From the NCBI GenBank assembly GCA_963792385.1, contig CAWBVZ010000006.1, forward strand, positions 558,001 to 622,000: 64,000 nt of DNA, read 5' to 3'. Position 1 is the stretch's first letter, and every line of letters begins with the position of its first letter. The position numbers and the translations under genes were made by a program. The DNA is from DASSUW01 sp963792385 (GTDB lineage Bacteria > Actinomycetota > Thermoleophilia > Solirubrobacterales > Solirubrobacteraceae). The notes under the pieces are model-generated. The model saw only the letters and a list, made by a program, of their open reading frames with translations. It ran no database searches and was not told where the DNA came from. Below, one piece after another: positions 11,317 to 21,274 of the stretch.

Positions 11317-12697
11317 ATGATCACGCCGTTCCGTCTCCTCCCCATCCTGCTCGTTGCCGCTGCCGCCGTGCTCGGCGCGCCCGCCGTCGCGGGCGCCGAT
11401 ACGGCCGTCCCTGGCGAGGTGGTGGTCCGCTATGTGCGCGACACCGGCGCAGGCGATCAGGCTGCGATCCAGCGCCAGACCGGCGTCGGGCACGCGCGCG
11501 CCTTCGCGCCGCGGACGCGCGTCCTGACGATCAAGGACGGCGAGAGTGTGGCCGAGACCGTCGCGGAGCTGCGCGCGCGGCCGGAGGTCGCGACGGCTGC
11601 GCCGAACGCCCTCGCCCACATCTCCGCCTTCATCCCGTCCGATCCCGGGACCGTCGGTACGCCGGGCGGCTGGCAGCAGCTGCAGTGGAACTTCCTGGCC
11701 GGCGTCGGCGTCAACGCGCCGGACGCCTGGCAGCACCTGATCGACGTCCGCCACCCCGGCGGCCGCGGCGTGGTGGTCGCGGTGCTCGACACGGGCGTCG
11801 CGTACGCCGACCGCCGGAGCTTCCGCCGCTCGCCGGACTTCCGCCGCAGCGACTTCGTGCGCGGCTACGACTTCGTCGACGGCGACCGCTTCCCGAACGA
11901 CGAGAACGGCCACGGGACCCACGTGGCGAGCACGATCGGCGAGAGCACGCACAACCACACGGGCGTCACCGGCCTCGCGTACGGCGCGAGGATCATGCCG
12001 GTGCGCGTGCTCGACGCGGACGGCGCCGGCGACAGCGTCGACATCACGGCCGGCATCCGCTACGCCGTCCGCCATGGCGCCGACGTGATCAACCTCTCGT
12101 TCGAGTTCGACGACGGCTACCGCCAGGTGTCGGCAGGCGAGATCCCGGACATCCTCGCGGCGCTTGCGCTACGCACGCCGGCACAACGTGGTCGTGGTGG
12201 CCGCGGCCGGCAACCAGTCGCGATCCACGGTCGCCTACCCGGCCCGTTACGAGACCGTGATCGGCGTCGGCGCGATCACCGAGCACGGCTGTCGCGCCGA
12301 CTACTCCAACACCGGGCGCGGGATCGACGTCATGGCGCCCGGCGGCGGCTCGGACGCCGCGAACGACCCGACGTGCGCGCAGGGCCTGCCGGACGGCCGC
12401 GACATCTACCAGGTGACGTTCCCGTGGGCCGCCGCGTACGGCGCGCCGCGCACCGCGACCAGCTACCGCCGCTTCGGCCTGCCGAGCGGCTTCGTCGGAA
12501 CGTCGATGGCGGCGCCGCACGTGTCCGCCACCGCCGCCCTGATGATCGCGTCGGGCCAGCTCGGCCGCCGTCCGACGCCGAAGGCGATCGAGGACCGGCT
12601 GGAGGCCACGGCGGTCGACGGCGGCGCGCCCGGGTTCGACGACGCATACGGCGCCGGCCGGATCGACGCCGCGGCAGCCACCGATCCGGCGCGCTGA
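11317..12697 (+). pseudogene. Secreted subtilisin-like serine protease (S8), one frameshift
   Basis: 459 residues if one extra base near 12163-12167 is ignored. A signal peptide (LLPILLVAAAAVLGAPAVAGA) precedes an I9-like propeptide and the catalytic domain with the full triad: VVVAVLDTGVAY (Asp), NGHGTHVAS (His), and after the shift AAAGN (oxyanion Asn) and GTSMAAPHVSATAAL (Ser). Both halves are on the same strand and join exactly if a single base is removed from CTTGCGC. All catalytic parts survive, so a sequencing insertion is the simplest reading. Expected to be exported and self-activated by propeptide removal. Confidence 0.85.
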
Positions 12698-12716
12698 GCG
12701 GCTCAGGCGTCCGGGC

Positions 12717-13160
12717 TCAGGTCGTTCGGATGATCAGCACCGAGCAGGGCGCGTGGTGGGACACCTTGTTCGGCACCGAGCCGAGCAGGAACCGTTTGGC
12801 GCCCGTCATGCCCTTGTTGCCGACCACGATCAGGTCCGCCCCGCGCTCCTCGGCGACGTCGAGGATCGCGTCCGCCGGGTCGCCCTCGCGCGCGTACGTG
12901 TTCACGGTCACGCCCGCCGACTGCACCCGCTCGGCCGCCTCGCGCAGCGTCGCTTCGACGTCCTCGCGCGGGTTGACCATCCACTGCAGGTCCTCGGGAG
13001 CCTGCCGGGACTCCTCCCGCAGGCGCTGGTTCGGGACCGGCTCGAACGCCGACACCAGCTCGATCGACCCACCCACCGCCTTGGCCAGCTCGATCGCCTC
13101 GCGCACCGCCTCGCCGGCCGTCTCGGACCCGTCGGTGCCCACCACGATCGACTGGAACAT
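12717..13160 (-). CDS. Universal stress protein (UspA family)
   Basis: 147 residues. The Usp fold is clear: FQSIVVGTDGSETAGEAVREA at the start, GDPADAILDVAEERGADLIVVGNKGMTG, and the ATP-loop GSVPNKVSHHAPCSVLII at the end, which matches the G-2X-G-9X-G(S/T)-type nucleotide-binding subgroup loosely. The start at 13160 has AGGGGG six bases upstream. Convergent with the protease gene. Role: general stress or nucleotide-sensing protein in the cytoplasm. Confidence 0.9.
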   Translation of the reverse strand: MFQSIVVGTDGSETAGEAVREAIELAKAVGGSIELVSAFEPVPNQRLREESRQAPEDLQWMVNPREDVEATLREAAERVQSAGVTVNTYAREGDPADAILDVAEERGADLIVVGNKGMTGAKRFLLGSVPNKVSHHAPCSVLIIRTT

Positions 13161-13253
13161 GCACATCCCCCTAACGTCGCCGGCTCGCCGGGGCGCGATC
13201 ATAGCCTCGCAACGCGCGCGGCTCGCCGGTTCAAGTAGGACTCACCGCACGGC

Positions 13254-14020
13254 ATGATCGACCTTCACGCCCACGTCCTCCCGGGCTTCGACGACGGGCC
13301 GCCCACGACCGAGGCGGCGCTCGGCATGGCGCGCGCCGCCGCCGCAGCGGGGACGCGCGCGATCGCGACCACGCCGCACATCAACCACAGCTTCGGCGTG
13401 CGGACGGACACCCTGGCGCCGGCCCGCGACGCGCTGGCGGCACGGCTGGCCGACGAAGGGATCGAGCTCGAGCTGCTGGCCGGCGGCGAGATCGCGCCCG
13501 AGCGGTTGCAGGAGCTGGACGACGACGACCTGCGCACGCTCACGCTCGGCGGCGGCTCCTACGTGCTGCTCGAATGCCCGTTCTCCGCCGTCGCGAGCAT
13601 GGACATGATGGTCACCGACCTGCGCGAGCGCGGCTTCGGCGTGCTGCTCGCCCACCCCGAGCGCTCGCCGACGTTCCAGCACGATCCGACGCGGCTCGCG
13701 CGCGCTCATCGAGCGCGGCGCGCTCGCCCAGGTCACGACCGGTTCGCTGACCGGCGGCTTCGGCGAGGTCCCGCGGCGCGCGGCGGCGGCGATGCTCCAG
13801 CAGGGCCTCGCTCCACGTGCTCGCGTCCGACGCGCACGACGAGATCCACCGCGCCCCGGACCTGCACGCCGCCGAAGGCGAGCTCGACGAAGCGCAGTTC
13901 GAGTGGATGACGACCGGCGTGCCGGGGGCGATCGTCGGCGGCGGCGCGCTGCCCGACCGCCCGCCGATACCGCATAGCCGCGGCGTCCGCGCGCGGCTCA
14001 GATCTTGGTCAGCGCGATGA
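13254..14020 (+). pseudogene. CpsB/YwqE-type PHP tyrosine-protein phosphatase, two frameshifts
   Basis: 254 residues after removing single extra bases near 13700 and 13812. PHP metal motifs are intact: MIDLHAHVLPGFDDGP, the ATTPHINH strand, GGEIAPERL, LLAHPERSP and, in the third frame, VLASDAHDE. This family dephosphorylates bacterial tyrosine kinases that control polysaccharide export. The two neighbours of each lesion remain in strong actinobacterial codon usage. No cps genes are adjacent. Start ATG 13254 lacks an obvious ribosome site. Confidence 0.8.
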
Positions 14021-14105
14021 TCGCGCCGGCCAGCACGAACACGACGATCGCCACCTGAGTCCAGAGCCAGAAGCGCGGCACGCAGCCCAGGCTAGTGCAC
14101 ATGCA

Positions 14106-14554
14106 CTAGCTGCCCGGCACCTCCGCGCTCTCGCGCGACTCCGCGGTGACGGTGGTCACCGGGAGCCCGAGCCCCGCCACCTTGTGCGGCAGGTCGAGCC
14201 GCAGCCACTTCGACACCCGCGTCGGCAGCGTCGAGATGATCACCTCGTCGAAGCCGTGCAGGTTGATCGCGTCCTGGATCGCGGCGAGCGGCTCCGGGAC
14301 GCCGATCATGGCATCGCACGGGAACGCCCGCGGCGGCCTCGAGCAGCGGGAGCGCAAGCTCGATCGTCGCCTCCGCCTCGCCTTGCGACTGGTCCTCGGG
14401 GTCGACCACCTTGTGGAGCCCGTGCGTCGTGTTCGGAACCAGCAGCGTGAACTCGCACGGCTCCCTTCGCCGCGCGCTCGCGCACGGCGTCGAGCAGCGC
14501 TGGCGTAGCGGCAGTCTTGTTGGCGACCACGAGGACCCGGGCGGCAGACTCCAT
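14106..14554 (-). pseudogene. Small nucleotide-binding-like (Usp-like) hypothetical protein, two frameshifts
   Basis: About 148 residues after ignoring one extra base near 14466 and one near 14330. Readable blocks: ARVLVVANKTAATPALLDAV, PCEFTLLVPNTTHGLHKV, AIQDAINLHGFDEVIISTLP, then RVSKWLRLDLPHKVAGLGLP. The alternating strand-helix pattern with VLVVANKT and IISTLPTRVSKW suggests a Usp/HUP-type fold, but I do not recognise a named family. It directly follows the MocR gene on the same strand (75 bases apart). Confidence 0.6.
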
Positions 14555-14628
14555 GAGCGCTCCCTTCGTCGTCGCCGGCCTCCCACAGGCCGGCCGTGTC
14601 GAACCCGATTGTCGCAAGCCTCGGCCGG

Positions 14629-16007
14629 TCAGTCGAGGGCGGCGCGCAGGCGGGCTCCGGCGCGTGCGAGCGCCGGCTCGGCGAGCCGCGTGTAGCCGAG
14701 CAGCAGCGCCGGCGGCGCGCGGCGCGGCCGCTGACGTGCGGGCCGAGCGACGTCGACGGCGACGCCGCGCGCGGCGGCCGCCGCCACGACGGCGTCCTCC
14801 GACGCGCCCGGCGGGCAGGCGAGCGAGCACGTGCAGCCCGGCCGCCACGCCCTCGACCTCGAGCCCGGCGAGCGCGGCCAGCAGCGCGTCGCGGCGGCGG
14901 CGGTAGACGGGCCGCGTGCGGCGCAGGTGGCGGTCGAGCTCCCCGCGCTCCAGGAACGCCGCGAGCGTGAGCTGCTCGAGCACCGGCGCACCGAGGTCGG
15001 ACAGCCGCTTCTCCTCCGCCACCGCCGGGCCGAGCCGCGCGGGCAGCGCGGCCCAGCCGAGGCGCAGGCCGGGCGCGAGCGTCTTCGAGACCGAGTGCAC
15101 GTGCACGACGTGCTCGGGCGCGAGACCCTGGAGGGCACCGACCGGATGGCGGTCGTAGCGGTACTCGGCGTCGTAGTCGTCCTCGATCACGACCGCTCCC
15201 GCGCCGCGCGCCCACGCCGCGCAGCGCCGCCCGCCGCGGCGGCTCGAGCACGACGCCGGTCGGGAACTGGTGGGCGGGCGTGACGAGCACCGCGTCGGGG
15301 GCCGCGGCGGCGAGCGCGGCCGGGACGATGCCGCGCTCGTCGACCGGGATCGGCACCGGCTCGAGGCCCGCATGGCTGCGATCAGCCGCGCGCGTCTCGT
15401 GGTGGCACGGGTCCTCGACGCCGATCCGGCGCGCGCCGCCCGCGCGCAGCACGCGGCAGACGAGCGCGAGCGCCTCGGCGACGCCGCCGCACACGACGAT
15501 CCGCTCCGGCGCCGCCTGCACGCCGCGGACGCGGCCGAGGTAGGCGGCGAGCGCGACGCGCAGCCGCGGGTGGCCGGCCGGGTCCGGGTAGCCGAGGTCG
15601 GCGTCCGGGCACCTCGCGCAGCGCCCGGCGCTGGGCCGCTGCCCAGGCCGCGCGCGGGAACAGCGCCAGGTCGGGCGTGCCCGGGCCGCAGGTCGTACCG
15701 CGGCGCGGGCTCCGCCTGCCGCGTCGAGCCCGCCGGCCACGGCGACGGCCGCCGCTGCCACCCGCGGCGCCGCGCCCGCCCGGACCGCCAGATAGCCCTC
15801 GGCAGCCAGCTGGCCGTAGGCCTCGACGACCACCCCGCGCGAGACGCCGAGCTGGTCGGCGAGCGCGCGGCTGGACGGCAGCCGCTCGCCGGCGGCCAGC
15901 CGCCCGGCACGCACGGCGGCGCGCAGCTGCGCCTCGACCTGGGCGTGCAGCGGCCCGGCGCCGCGATCGAGCGCGACGAGCAGCTCACGTGAACTGGTCC
16001 GGTTCAT
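14629..16007 (-). pseudogene. MocR/PdxR-type regulator (GntR HTH fused to aminotransferase-like domain), five frameshifts
   Basis: About 457 residues if five single extra bases are removed (in the 14840-15720 range). The N-terminal GntR winged helix (AAGERLPSSRALADQLGVSRG, VVVEAYGQLAAEGYL) is followed by a fold-type-I PLP domain: DADLGYPDPAGHPRLR, VCGGVAEALALVCR, VTPAHQFPTGVVL, VIEDDYDAEYRYD and the PLP-lysine motif HSVSKTLAPGLRLGW. MocR proteins sense PLP or amino compounds. It faces a DMT exporter across a short promoter, the classic arrangement in which MocR controls that exporter. Confidence 0.82.
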
Positions 16008-16018
16008 AGAGTCGATAG

Positions 16019-16038
16019 TGGACCTGTTCGCAAGTCCA
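16019..16038. promoter_or_regulatory. Putative MocR operator
   Basis: TGGAC-N10-GTCCA (16019-16038) lies in the 54-base gap between the divergent MocR and EamA genes. A second imperfect repeat (GAACTGG/CCGGTTC) overlaps the MocR start. Spaced half-sites of this kind are typical for MocR control of a neighbouring transporter; binding is inferred only. Confidence 0.4.
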
Positions 16039-16061
16039 GATGCAACCTAGAGTCGCTCCTC

Positions 16062-16977
16062 ATGGCGCAGGCAACGCTCCCGCTGGATGACGAGCCGGTC
16101 GTCGCCGACGGCCCGACCTGGCTCTACGCCGCGGGAGCGGCGCTCGGGATGGCGATCGTCGGATCATCGTTCGCGGTGCTCGACACGCTGCGCGACTATC
16201 CGCAGTCGGGCGGGCAGGCCGTGCGCTACGCGGCCGGCGCCGTGATCCTCGTCCTGCTCGCCGGGCGGCCGGCTGCCGCGTCCGACGGCCCGGCAGGCGA
16301 TCCGCCTCGCGCTGCTCGCGGCGACCGGCCTCGCCGCGTTCAACCTGCTCGTGCTCGCGGCGGAGGCGAGCATGGATCCCGGCAGCGTCGGCGTGATCGT
16401 CGCGTCGGTCCCGGTGCTGCTGGCGCTCGCCGGGCCGCTACAGGAGGGGCGGCGCGTGGAGCCGCGCGTGCTCGCCGCCGCCGCGGTGGTCGCGGCCGGA
16501 GCGGCGGCGGTGCAGGGCCTCGGCGGCGACGTCACCGCCGGCGGGCTGGTCGCCGCGCTCGGCGCGCTCGCCTGCGAGGCGGCATTCTCGCTGCTGGCGG
16601 CGCCGCTGCTCGCGCCGCTCGGCCCGGTCGTCGTCTCGGCGTGGGCGGCGATCCTCGCCGTCCCGATCCTGGTGGTCACCGCGCTGGCGATCGACGGCCC
16701 CGGCGACGCGCTGCGGATGCCGACCGTGGAGGAGGCGCTCGGGCTCGCCTGGCTCGTCGTCGCGGTCACGGTCGCCGCGTTCCTCCTCTGGTACTCCGCG
16801 GTGCGCGCGCTCGGCGTCGAACGCACCGGCCTGCTTACCGGCGTGCTCCCGGTCAGCGCGCTTGTGGTCGCCGCGATCCTCGGCCGCACCGACCTCACGG
16901 CCGGCCGCCTCGCCGGCGCGCTGCTCGTCGGGGCCGGCATCGCCGCCGGGCTGCTGGCGAATATCCGGCGCCGCTGA
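16062..16977 (+). pseudogene. EamA/DMT-family transporter, one frameshift
   Basis: 304 residues after removal of one base near 16270. The N-terminal frame gives WLYAAGAALGMAIVGSSFAV and the second frame continues RLALLAATGLAAFNLLVLAA through ten hydrophobic segments to the Arg-rich end. Length then matches the family exactly. Divergent from the MocR regulator, so the pair probably forms a sensor-exporter unit for an amino acid or PLP-related metabolite. Confidence 0.8.
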
Positions 16978-16998
16978 ACACCCACGCCGCTGACATAG

Positions 16999-17056
16999 GC
17001 CGTAGGGTTGTGGGGGTGCCGCCGGGGGCGCCCTTCCCCCCTCCCCGTCCTACGGC
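16999..17056. terminator. Nested inverted repeat between convergent genes
   Basis: GCCGTAGG (16999-17006) pairs with CCTACGGC (17049-17056), enclosing G-rich and C-rich tracts that can extend the stem. It sits in the 140-base gap between the convergent EamA and HD-GYP genes and is well placed as a bidirectional terminator. Confidence 0.5.
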
Positions 17057-17117
17057 GGCATCCCCGCGGCCTCGCGCCTGGCGGCGCGGGGTCGCGGGAA
17101 CACTTCGGCGGGAACGC

Positions 17118-18111
17118 CTAGGGCGCGCCCTGAGCGTCGAGTAGTTCCCACGCGCTAGCGCCAAGCCCGTCGAACGCCGCCACGACATCGGGGTCGAACT
17201 GCGTGCCGGCGCCGCGGCGAATCTCCTCGGTCGCGGCCTCGACGGTCCAGGACTCCTTGTACGGGCGCTCGTGGACGAGCACGTCGAACACGTCGGCGAC
17301 GTGCACAAGGCGCCCCTCGATCGGGATCGCCTGGCCGGCCAGGCCGTCGGGGTAGCCGGTGCCGTCCCAGCGCTCGTGGTGTGTGCGGGCGACCCGCTCG
17401 GCCGTCTGGAGCAGGTCGGACTCGCCGCCGGCCAGCACGCGCGCGCCGAGTACGGCATGGGTCTTGACGACTTCGAACTCCGTATCGGTGAGCCGGCCGG
17501 GCTTGAGCAGGATGTTGTCCGGCACCGCGATCTTGCCGAGGTCGTGCAGCGGCGCCGCCTGCCGGATGTGCCACACCGTGCGGTCGTCGTGCCCGAGGTT
17601 GCGGGCGAGCCGTGCCGCCAGCTCGCCGACGCGCTGCGTGTGCTCGTGCGTGTTGTCGTCGCGGTACTCGGCGGCCGCCCCGAGCCGGTGCAGGAGGTCG
17701 ACGCCGGCGGCCTCCAGGTCGCGGCGGCTCTCGACCGCCTGCGTTGCCACGATCGCCTCGAGCTGCGACCTGGCGAGTGCGCAGCGCGCGCCGGTCGATC
17801 AACGCCCGCAGCCGGCGCGCAGCGGAGGCGTCGAACGGCGCGCCGGAGCGCGTCAGCTCCTCCACCGCCACCACCTCCGGCCCGGTATCGAGGCCGAGCG
17901 GGTCGAGTCGTGCGCGCAGCGACTCGATGTCGGCGCCGACGGCCAGGACGGCCGCGGGCGGGTCGTGGGCGACCGCCGCGACGACATCCGCCGGATCGCC
18001 GCTGCAGGCCGCCGGGACGGCGCCCGCGAGCGAGATCGCGGCGCGCAGTTCACTCACCGCGGCGTCGTCGTCTCCGGCTAGTAGCACCCTCATCCCGGCG
18101 ATGGCGTCCAT
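17118..18111 (-). pseudogene. Degenerate receiver plus HD-GYP phosphodiesterase, one frameshift
   Basis: 330 residues after ignoring one extra base near 17780. Residues 1-115 look like a receiver fold (MRVLLAGDDDAAVSEL) but the phospho-acceptor position reads AVLAVGAD, with no aspartate. The second frame is a complete HD-GYP domain: HTQRVGELAARLARNLG, APLHDLGKIAVPDNILLKPG, and THHERWDGTGYPDGLAG. HD-GYP enzymes degrade cyclic di-GMP to GMP. ATG 18093 is an alternative start. It is divergent from the Ser/Thr kinase gene, with only 13 bases between the two starts, suggesting shared control. Confidence 0.85.
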
Positions 18112-18124
18112 AATCGGAGCCATG

Positions 18125-19429
18125 ATGGCGGACACGAGCGATGACGCGCGCCTCGGCACGGTGATCGCGGGCTACAAGATCGAGGAGCGAATCGGCCGCG
18201 GCGGTATGGGCGTGGTCTATCGCGCCGAGCATCTGAACCTGCGCCGCCGGGCCGCCATCAAGATCATCGCGCCGGACCTCGCCGAATCCTCCGGATTCCG
18301 CGAGCGCTTTACCCGCGAGGCGCGGATCGCGGCCGCCCTGCAGCACCCGAACATCGTCACCGTCTACGACGCCGGCGAGGTCGACGGGCTGCTCTACCTG
18401 GCGATGCAGTACATCGAGGGCGAGGACCTCTCGGCGATCCTGCAGAAGGACGGGCGGCTACGGCCGTACCGTGCGATCGACGTCTGCCGCCAGGTCGCCG
18501 CGGCGCTCGACGCCGCGCACGCGATGGGCCTGATCCACCGCGACGTGAAGCCTGCGAACGTGCTGATCGAAGGGCGCACCGCGTTCCTGACGGACTTCGG
18601 GCTGACGAAGCAGCTCGAGGGCACCAACGCCCAGATCACCCGCGTCGGCGACGTCGTCGGCACGATCCACTACGTCGCGCCGGAGCAGATCGAGGGCCGC
18701 AAGGTCAGCGCGCGGACGGACGTCTATGCGCTCGGCTGCCTGCTCTACCACTGCCTCTCCGGCCAGGTCCCGTTCGCTCACGAGACCGACGTCGCCGTCA
18801 TTTACGCCCACCTGTCGGAGGAGCCGACGAAGCTGTCGACGCTGCAGCGCGACCTGCCCGAAGGGCTCGACGCCGTCGTTGCCAAGGCACTCGACAAGTC
18901 GCCCGACCGCCGCTTCCCCAGCTGCGGCGACATGATCTCCGCCGCCCGCGCGGTGCTCGACGCCGCCGGCCCGCTCGGGGACACGTCCCCGCCTCGCCAC
19001 AGCACCGGCCTCGGCAGCTTCGCGCCCGCCACGCCAGAGGTCCGCGACGCAGCCGCGGCGGCGCGGCGCCCGCGCGTGTTGCTGGGCGGCCTCGACGATC
19101 GCACCCGCGCCGTGGCGCGAGTCGCGCTCGGCAACCGCGTCGACGTGCTCGAGGCGTCCGCCACCGGGACGACCGACACCGCGCGCGAGGAGCGTCCGGA
19201 TCTCGTGATCGTCGACTGGTCCAGCGCCGGCGCGTCGGGGATCGCCGCGCTGCGCGCCGACGCGCTGACGCGCGACGCGAAGGTGCTGCTGCTGATCGAC
19301 TACGGGCACGGCACGAGTCGCGAGGCCGCCTCCGCGGGCGCCGACGACCGCCTCGCGGCTCCGTTCTCGCCGCTGCAGCTGCAGGTCAAGCTGCGGCGCC
19401 TGCTGGGCGCCGAGGTCATCGGCGGGTGA
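18125..19429 (+). CDS. PknB-like Ser/Thr protein kinase fused to a receiver-like domain
   Basis: 434 residues. The kinase domain (about 16-275) has all catalytic motifs: GRGGMG glycine loop at 24-29, VAIK-type lysine K46, HRDVKPAN with D140, DFG at 157-159 and the APE-like APEQIEG. No transmembrane helix or PASTA repeat follows; instead residues about 318-434 form a response-regulator-like domain with a paired acidic site (GLDD), a candidate phospho-aspartate D364 (LVIVDWSS), but AAPFSP replaces the invariant KPF lysine. The second ATG at 18125 is chosen because GGAG lies five bases upstream. Likely a cytoplasmic kinase regulated by, or passing signal to, the receiver. Confidence 0.9.
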   Translation: MADTSDDARLGTVIAGYKIEERIGRGGMGVVYRAEHLNLRRRAAIKIIAPDLAESSGFRERFTREARIAAALQHPNIVTVYDAGEVDGLLYLAMQYIEGEDLSAILQKDGRLRPYRAIDVCRQVAAALDAAHAMGLIHRDVKPANVLIEGRTAFLTDFGLTKQLEGTNAQITRVGDVVGTIHYVAPEQIEGRKVSARTDVYALGCLLYHCLSGQVPFAHETDVAVIYAHLSEEPTKLSTLQRDLPEGLDAVVAKALDKSPDRRFPSCGDMISAARAVLDAAGPLGDTSPPRHSTGLGSFAPATPEVRDAAAAARRPRVLLGGLDDRTRAVARVALGNRVDVLEASATGTTDTAREERPDLVIVDWSSAGASGIAALRADALTRDAKVLLLIDYGHGTSREAASAGADDRLAAPFSPLQLQVKLRRLLGAEVIGG

Positions 19430-19442
19430 CGGCCGCCGCCCG

Positions 19443-20537
19443 ATGACGGACGTCGCCGTCATCGGCGGCGGGATCGCGGGCTGCGCCACGGCCGCGTTCC
19501 TCGCCGAGGCGGGCGCGACGGTGACCCTGTACGAGCGCGAGGCGATCGCGGCCGGGGCGTCGGGACGCAACTCGGGCGTGGTCCAGCATCCCATGGACCC
19601 TGTGCTCGAGCCACTCCACGACGCCTCGCTGGAGCTGTACGCCGGGCTCGGCCACGGCTTCGAGCTACCGGCCGAGCCGACCGGCCTCCTCGTCGTCGCG
19701 CTCGACCCTGCCGCGCTGACCGCCGAGTTCGAGGAGGCGCAGGCGCAGTTCCCAGCGCTGGCGCCCGAGTGGCTCGACGGCGCGGCGCTGCAGGCCGCCG
19801 AGCCGAGCCTCGCGGGCGACCTGTGCGCCTACCGGCTCGCGACCGGCCGCCCCGTGCCGCCGGCCGCCGCCACGCGCGCCTGGGCCGAGCGGGCGCGCGC
19901 GGCGGGAGCCCGCGTCGTCGAGGGCGAGGCGGCGGTTCTCGCGCGCCGCGACGGGCGCGTCGAGGGCGTGCACATCGGCGAGCGGCTGGAGCCGGCCGGA
20001 GCGGTGGTCGTCGCGGCCGGGCCGTGGACGGCGGCCGCGATCGGCGCCGGCCCGCAGTGGTGGCCGGTGACCGCGCTCTGGGGCGTGGTCGCGCAGGTGC
20101 GCCTGGCAGCGCCGCCCCGTCACACGGTCGAGCAGGCCGGGGTCAAGTCGCTCACCGAGCCCGGCGGCTGGCCCGCGTCGCTGTTCAGCGTCGTGACCGT
20201 CAACGGCGCGTCGTCGGTCGGCTCGACGTTCACGCCCGACGAGCCCGCCACCGCGGCGATCGCGCCGCAACTGCTCGAGCGCGGCGTGCGCTTCCTGCCC
20301 GCGCTGCGCGGTGCGACGATCGAAGCCGTGCGCGCGTGCGCCCGGCCGCTGTCGGCCGACGGCCTGCCGCTGCTCGGGCCGGTCCCGGGCATCGAAGGGC
20401 TGCACCTCGTCACCGGCCATGGCGCATGGGGCATCAGCCTCGGGCCGGCGTCGGCGCGGCTCGTGGCGGAAGGTGTGTTGGAGGGCTCGGCGAGAATCCC
20501 GCCCGAGCTGGCGGCGGCGCGCTTCGGCGCGCCGTGA
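19443..20537 (+). CDS. FAD-dependent oxidoreductase, D-amino-acid/glycine oxidase (DAO) family
   Basis: 364 residues. The N-terminal dinucleotide motif DVAVIGGGIAGCATAAFLAE and the GASGRNSGVVQH flavin loop are typical for DAO-family amine oxidases such as glycine oxidase or sarcosine oxidase. The C-terminal motif GLHLVTGHGAWGISLGPASA closes the FAD site. It starts 13 bases after the kinase stop, so co-transcription is possible. Substrate not evident; no ThiO neighbours (thiamine genes) are present. Confidence 0.85.
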   Translation: MTDVAVIGGGIAGCATAAFLAEAGATVTLYEREAIAAGASGRNSGVVQHPMDPVLEPLHDASLELYAGLGHGFELPAEPTGLLVVALDPAALTAEFEEAQAQFPALAPEWLDGAALQAAEPSLAGDLCAYRLATGRPVPPAAATRAWAERARAAGARVVEGEAAVLARRDGRVEGVHIGERLEPAGAVVVAAGPWTAAAIGAGPQWWPVTALWGVVAQVRLAAPPRHTVEQAGVKSLTEPGGWPASLFSVVTVNGASSVGSTFTPDEPATAAIAPQLLERGVRFLPALRGATIEAVRACARPLSADGLPLLGPVPGIEGLHLVTGHGAWGISLGPASARLVAEGVLEGSARIPPELAAARFGAP

Positions 20538-20547
20538 CGCAGACTGC

Positions 20548-21228
20548 CTACTTGGCGTCGTCGGCGCTGTCGCGGCGCTTCATCGCCACGACCTCGCGGT
20601 TCTCGCCACTGCCGTAGATGTGGTACTCGACGCCGTGCTTGTGCGCGATCACGAACGTCTCGCCATGCCGCGCGTTGCCGCTCGTGTTGATGAACATGCC
20701 CTCGCGCGCGCCGGAGACGATCTCGGCGTAGGCGTGGCCCTCGACGGCCTCGATCTTCTCGCCCTTGCGCAGGTGCAGGTCCTTGGTGTCGACAGCGGGC
20801 GGCTTCGTGGTCGTCGGGGCCCCGGCGCCGCCGGTGCTGCCGGTCTCGGGCGTGGTCGCCGTCGCCGGCATGTGGAAGCCCACCACGAGACGGTCCTTGC
20901 CGCTCCCGTAGATGTGGTACTCCTTGCCGTTCTTGCGCACCAGCACGAAGGCTTCGCCGTTGCGGACGTTGCCGCTCGTGTTGATGAACATGCCGCTGCG
21001 CTTGCCGGCAGTGATCTCGGCGTACTTGTGGTCCTTGACCGATTCCATCTTCTCGCCCTTGCGGAGCGAGTCGGCGGCGACGTCGGTGCCGGGAGCGGTG
21101 GCGGTGTCGGTCGACGCCTGAGCGAGCACGGCCTTGAACGCGGACTTGTCCGCGCCTTCGGTGCGTGCGTCAGCGATCCGCGGAGCCGCGGCATCGGCGT
21201 TCTGGGTCGGGAGAACCTTGATCGTCAT
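20548..21228 (-). CDS. Uncharacterised protein with a duplicated ~64-residue domain
   Basis: 226 residues, no signal peptide or membrane helix. A disordered Ala/Thr-rich leader (1-54) precedes domain copy 1 (55-118), a Pro/Thr/Gly linker, and copy 2 (153-216). The copies share about 42 of 64 positions, including LRKGEK, YAEI, GMFINTSGN and EYHIYGSG. The pattern (charged start, then beta-rich strands with FINTSGN-R-GE-FV and a final R-VV) looks like a small beta barrel. I do not recognise the family. Its neighbour upstream on the same strand is the large Ig-repeat surface protein (gap 46 bases), hinting at a related role. Confidence 0.75.
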   Translation of the reverse strand: MTIKVLPTQNADAAAPRIADARTEGADKSAFKAVLAQASTDTATAPGTDVAADSLRKGEKMESVKDHKYAEITAGKRSGMFINTSGNVRNGEAFVLVRKNGKEYHIYGSGKDRLVVGFHMPATATTPETGSTGGAGAPTTTKPPAVDTKDLHLRKGEKIEAVEGHAYAEIVSGAREGMFINTSGNARHGETFVIAHKHGVEYHIYGSGENREVVAMKRRDSADDAK

Positions 21229-21274
21229 CGCTTCGCCCGGATGATCGGCACGTCCACGGCGGGCTTGAGAGCGG

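Noticed and set aside
12160..12170. Programmed frameshift in the subtilisin gene
   Set aside because: No slippery heptamer or following pseudoknot visible, and similar one-base lesions occur in many unrelated genes in the window.
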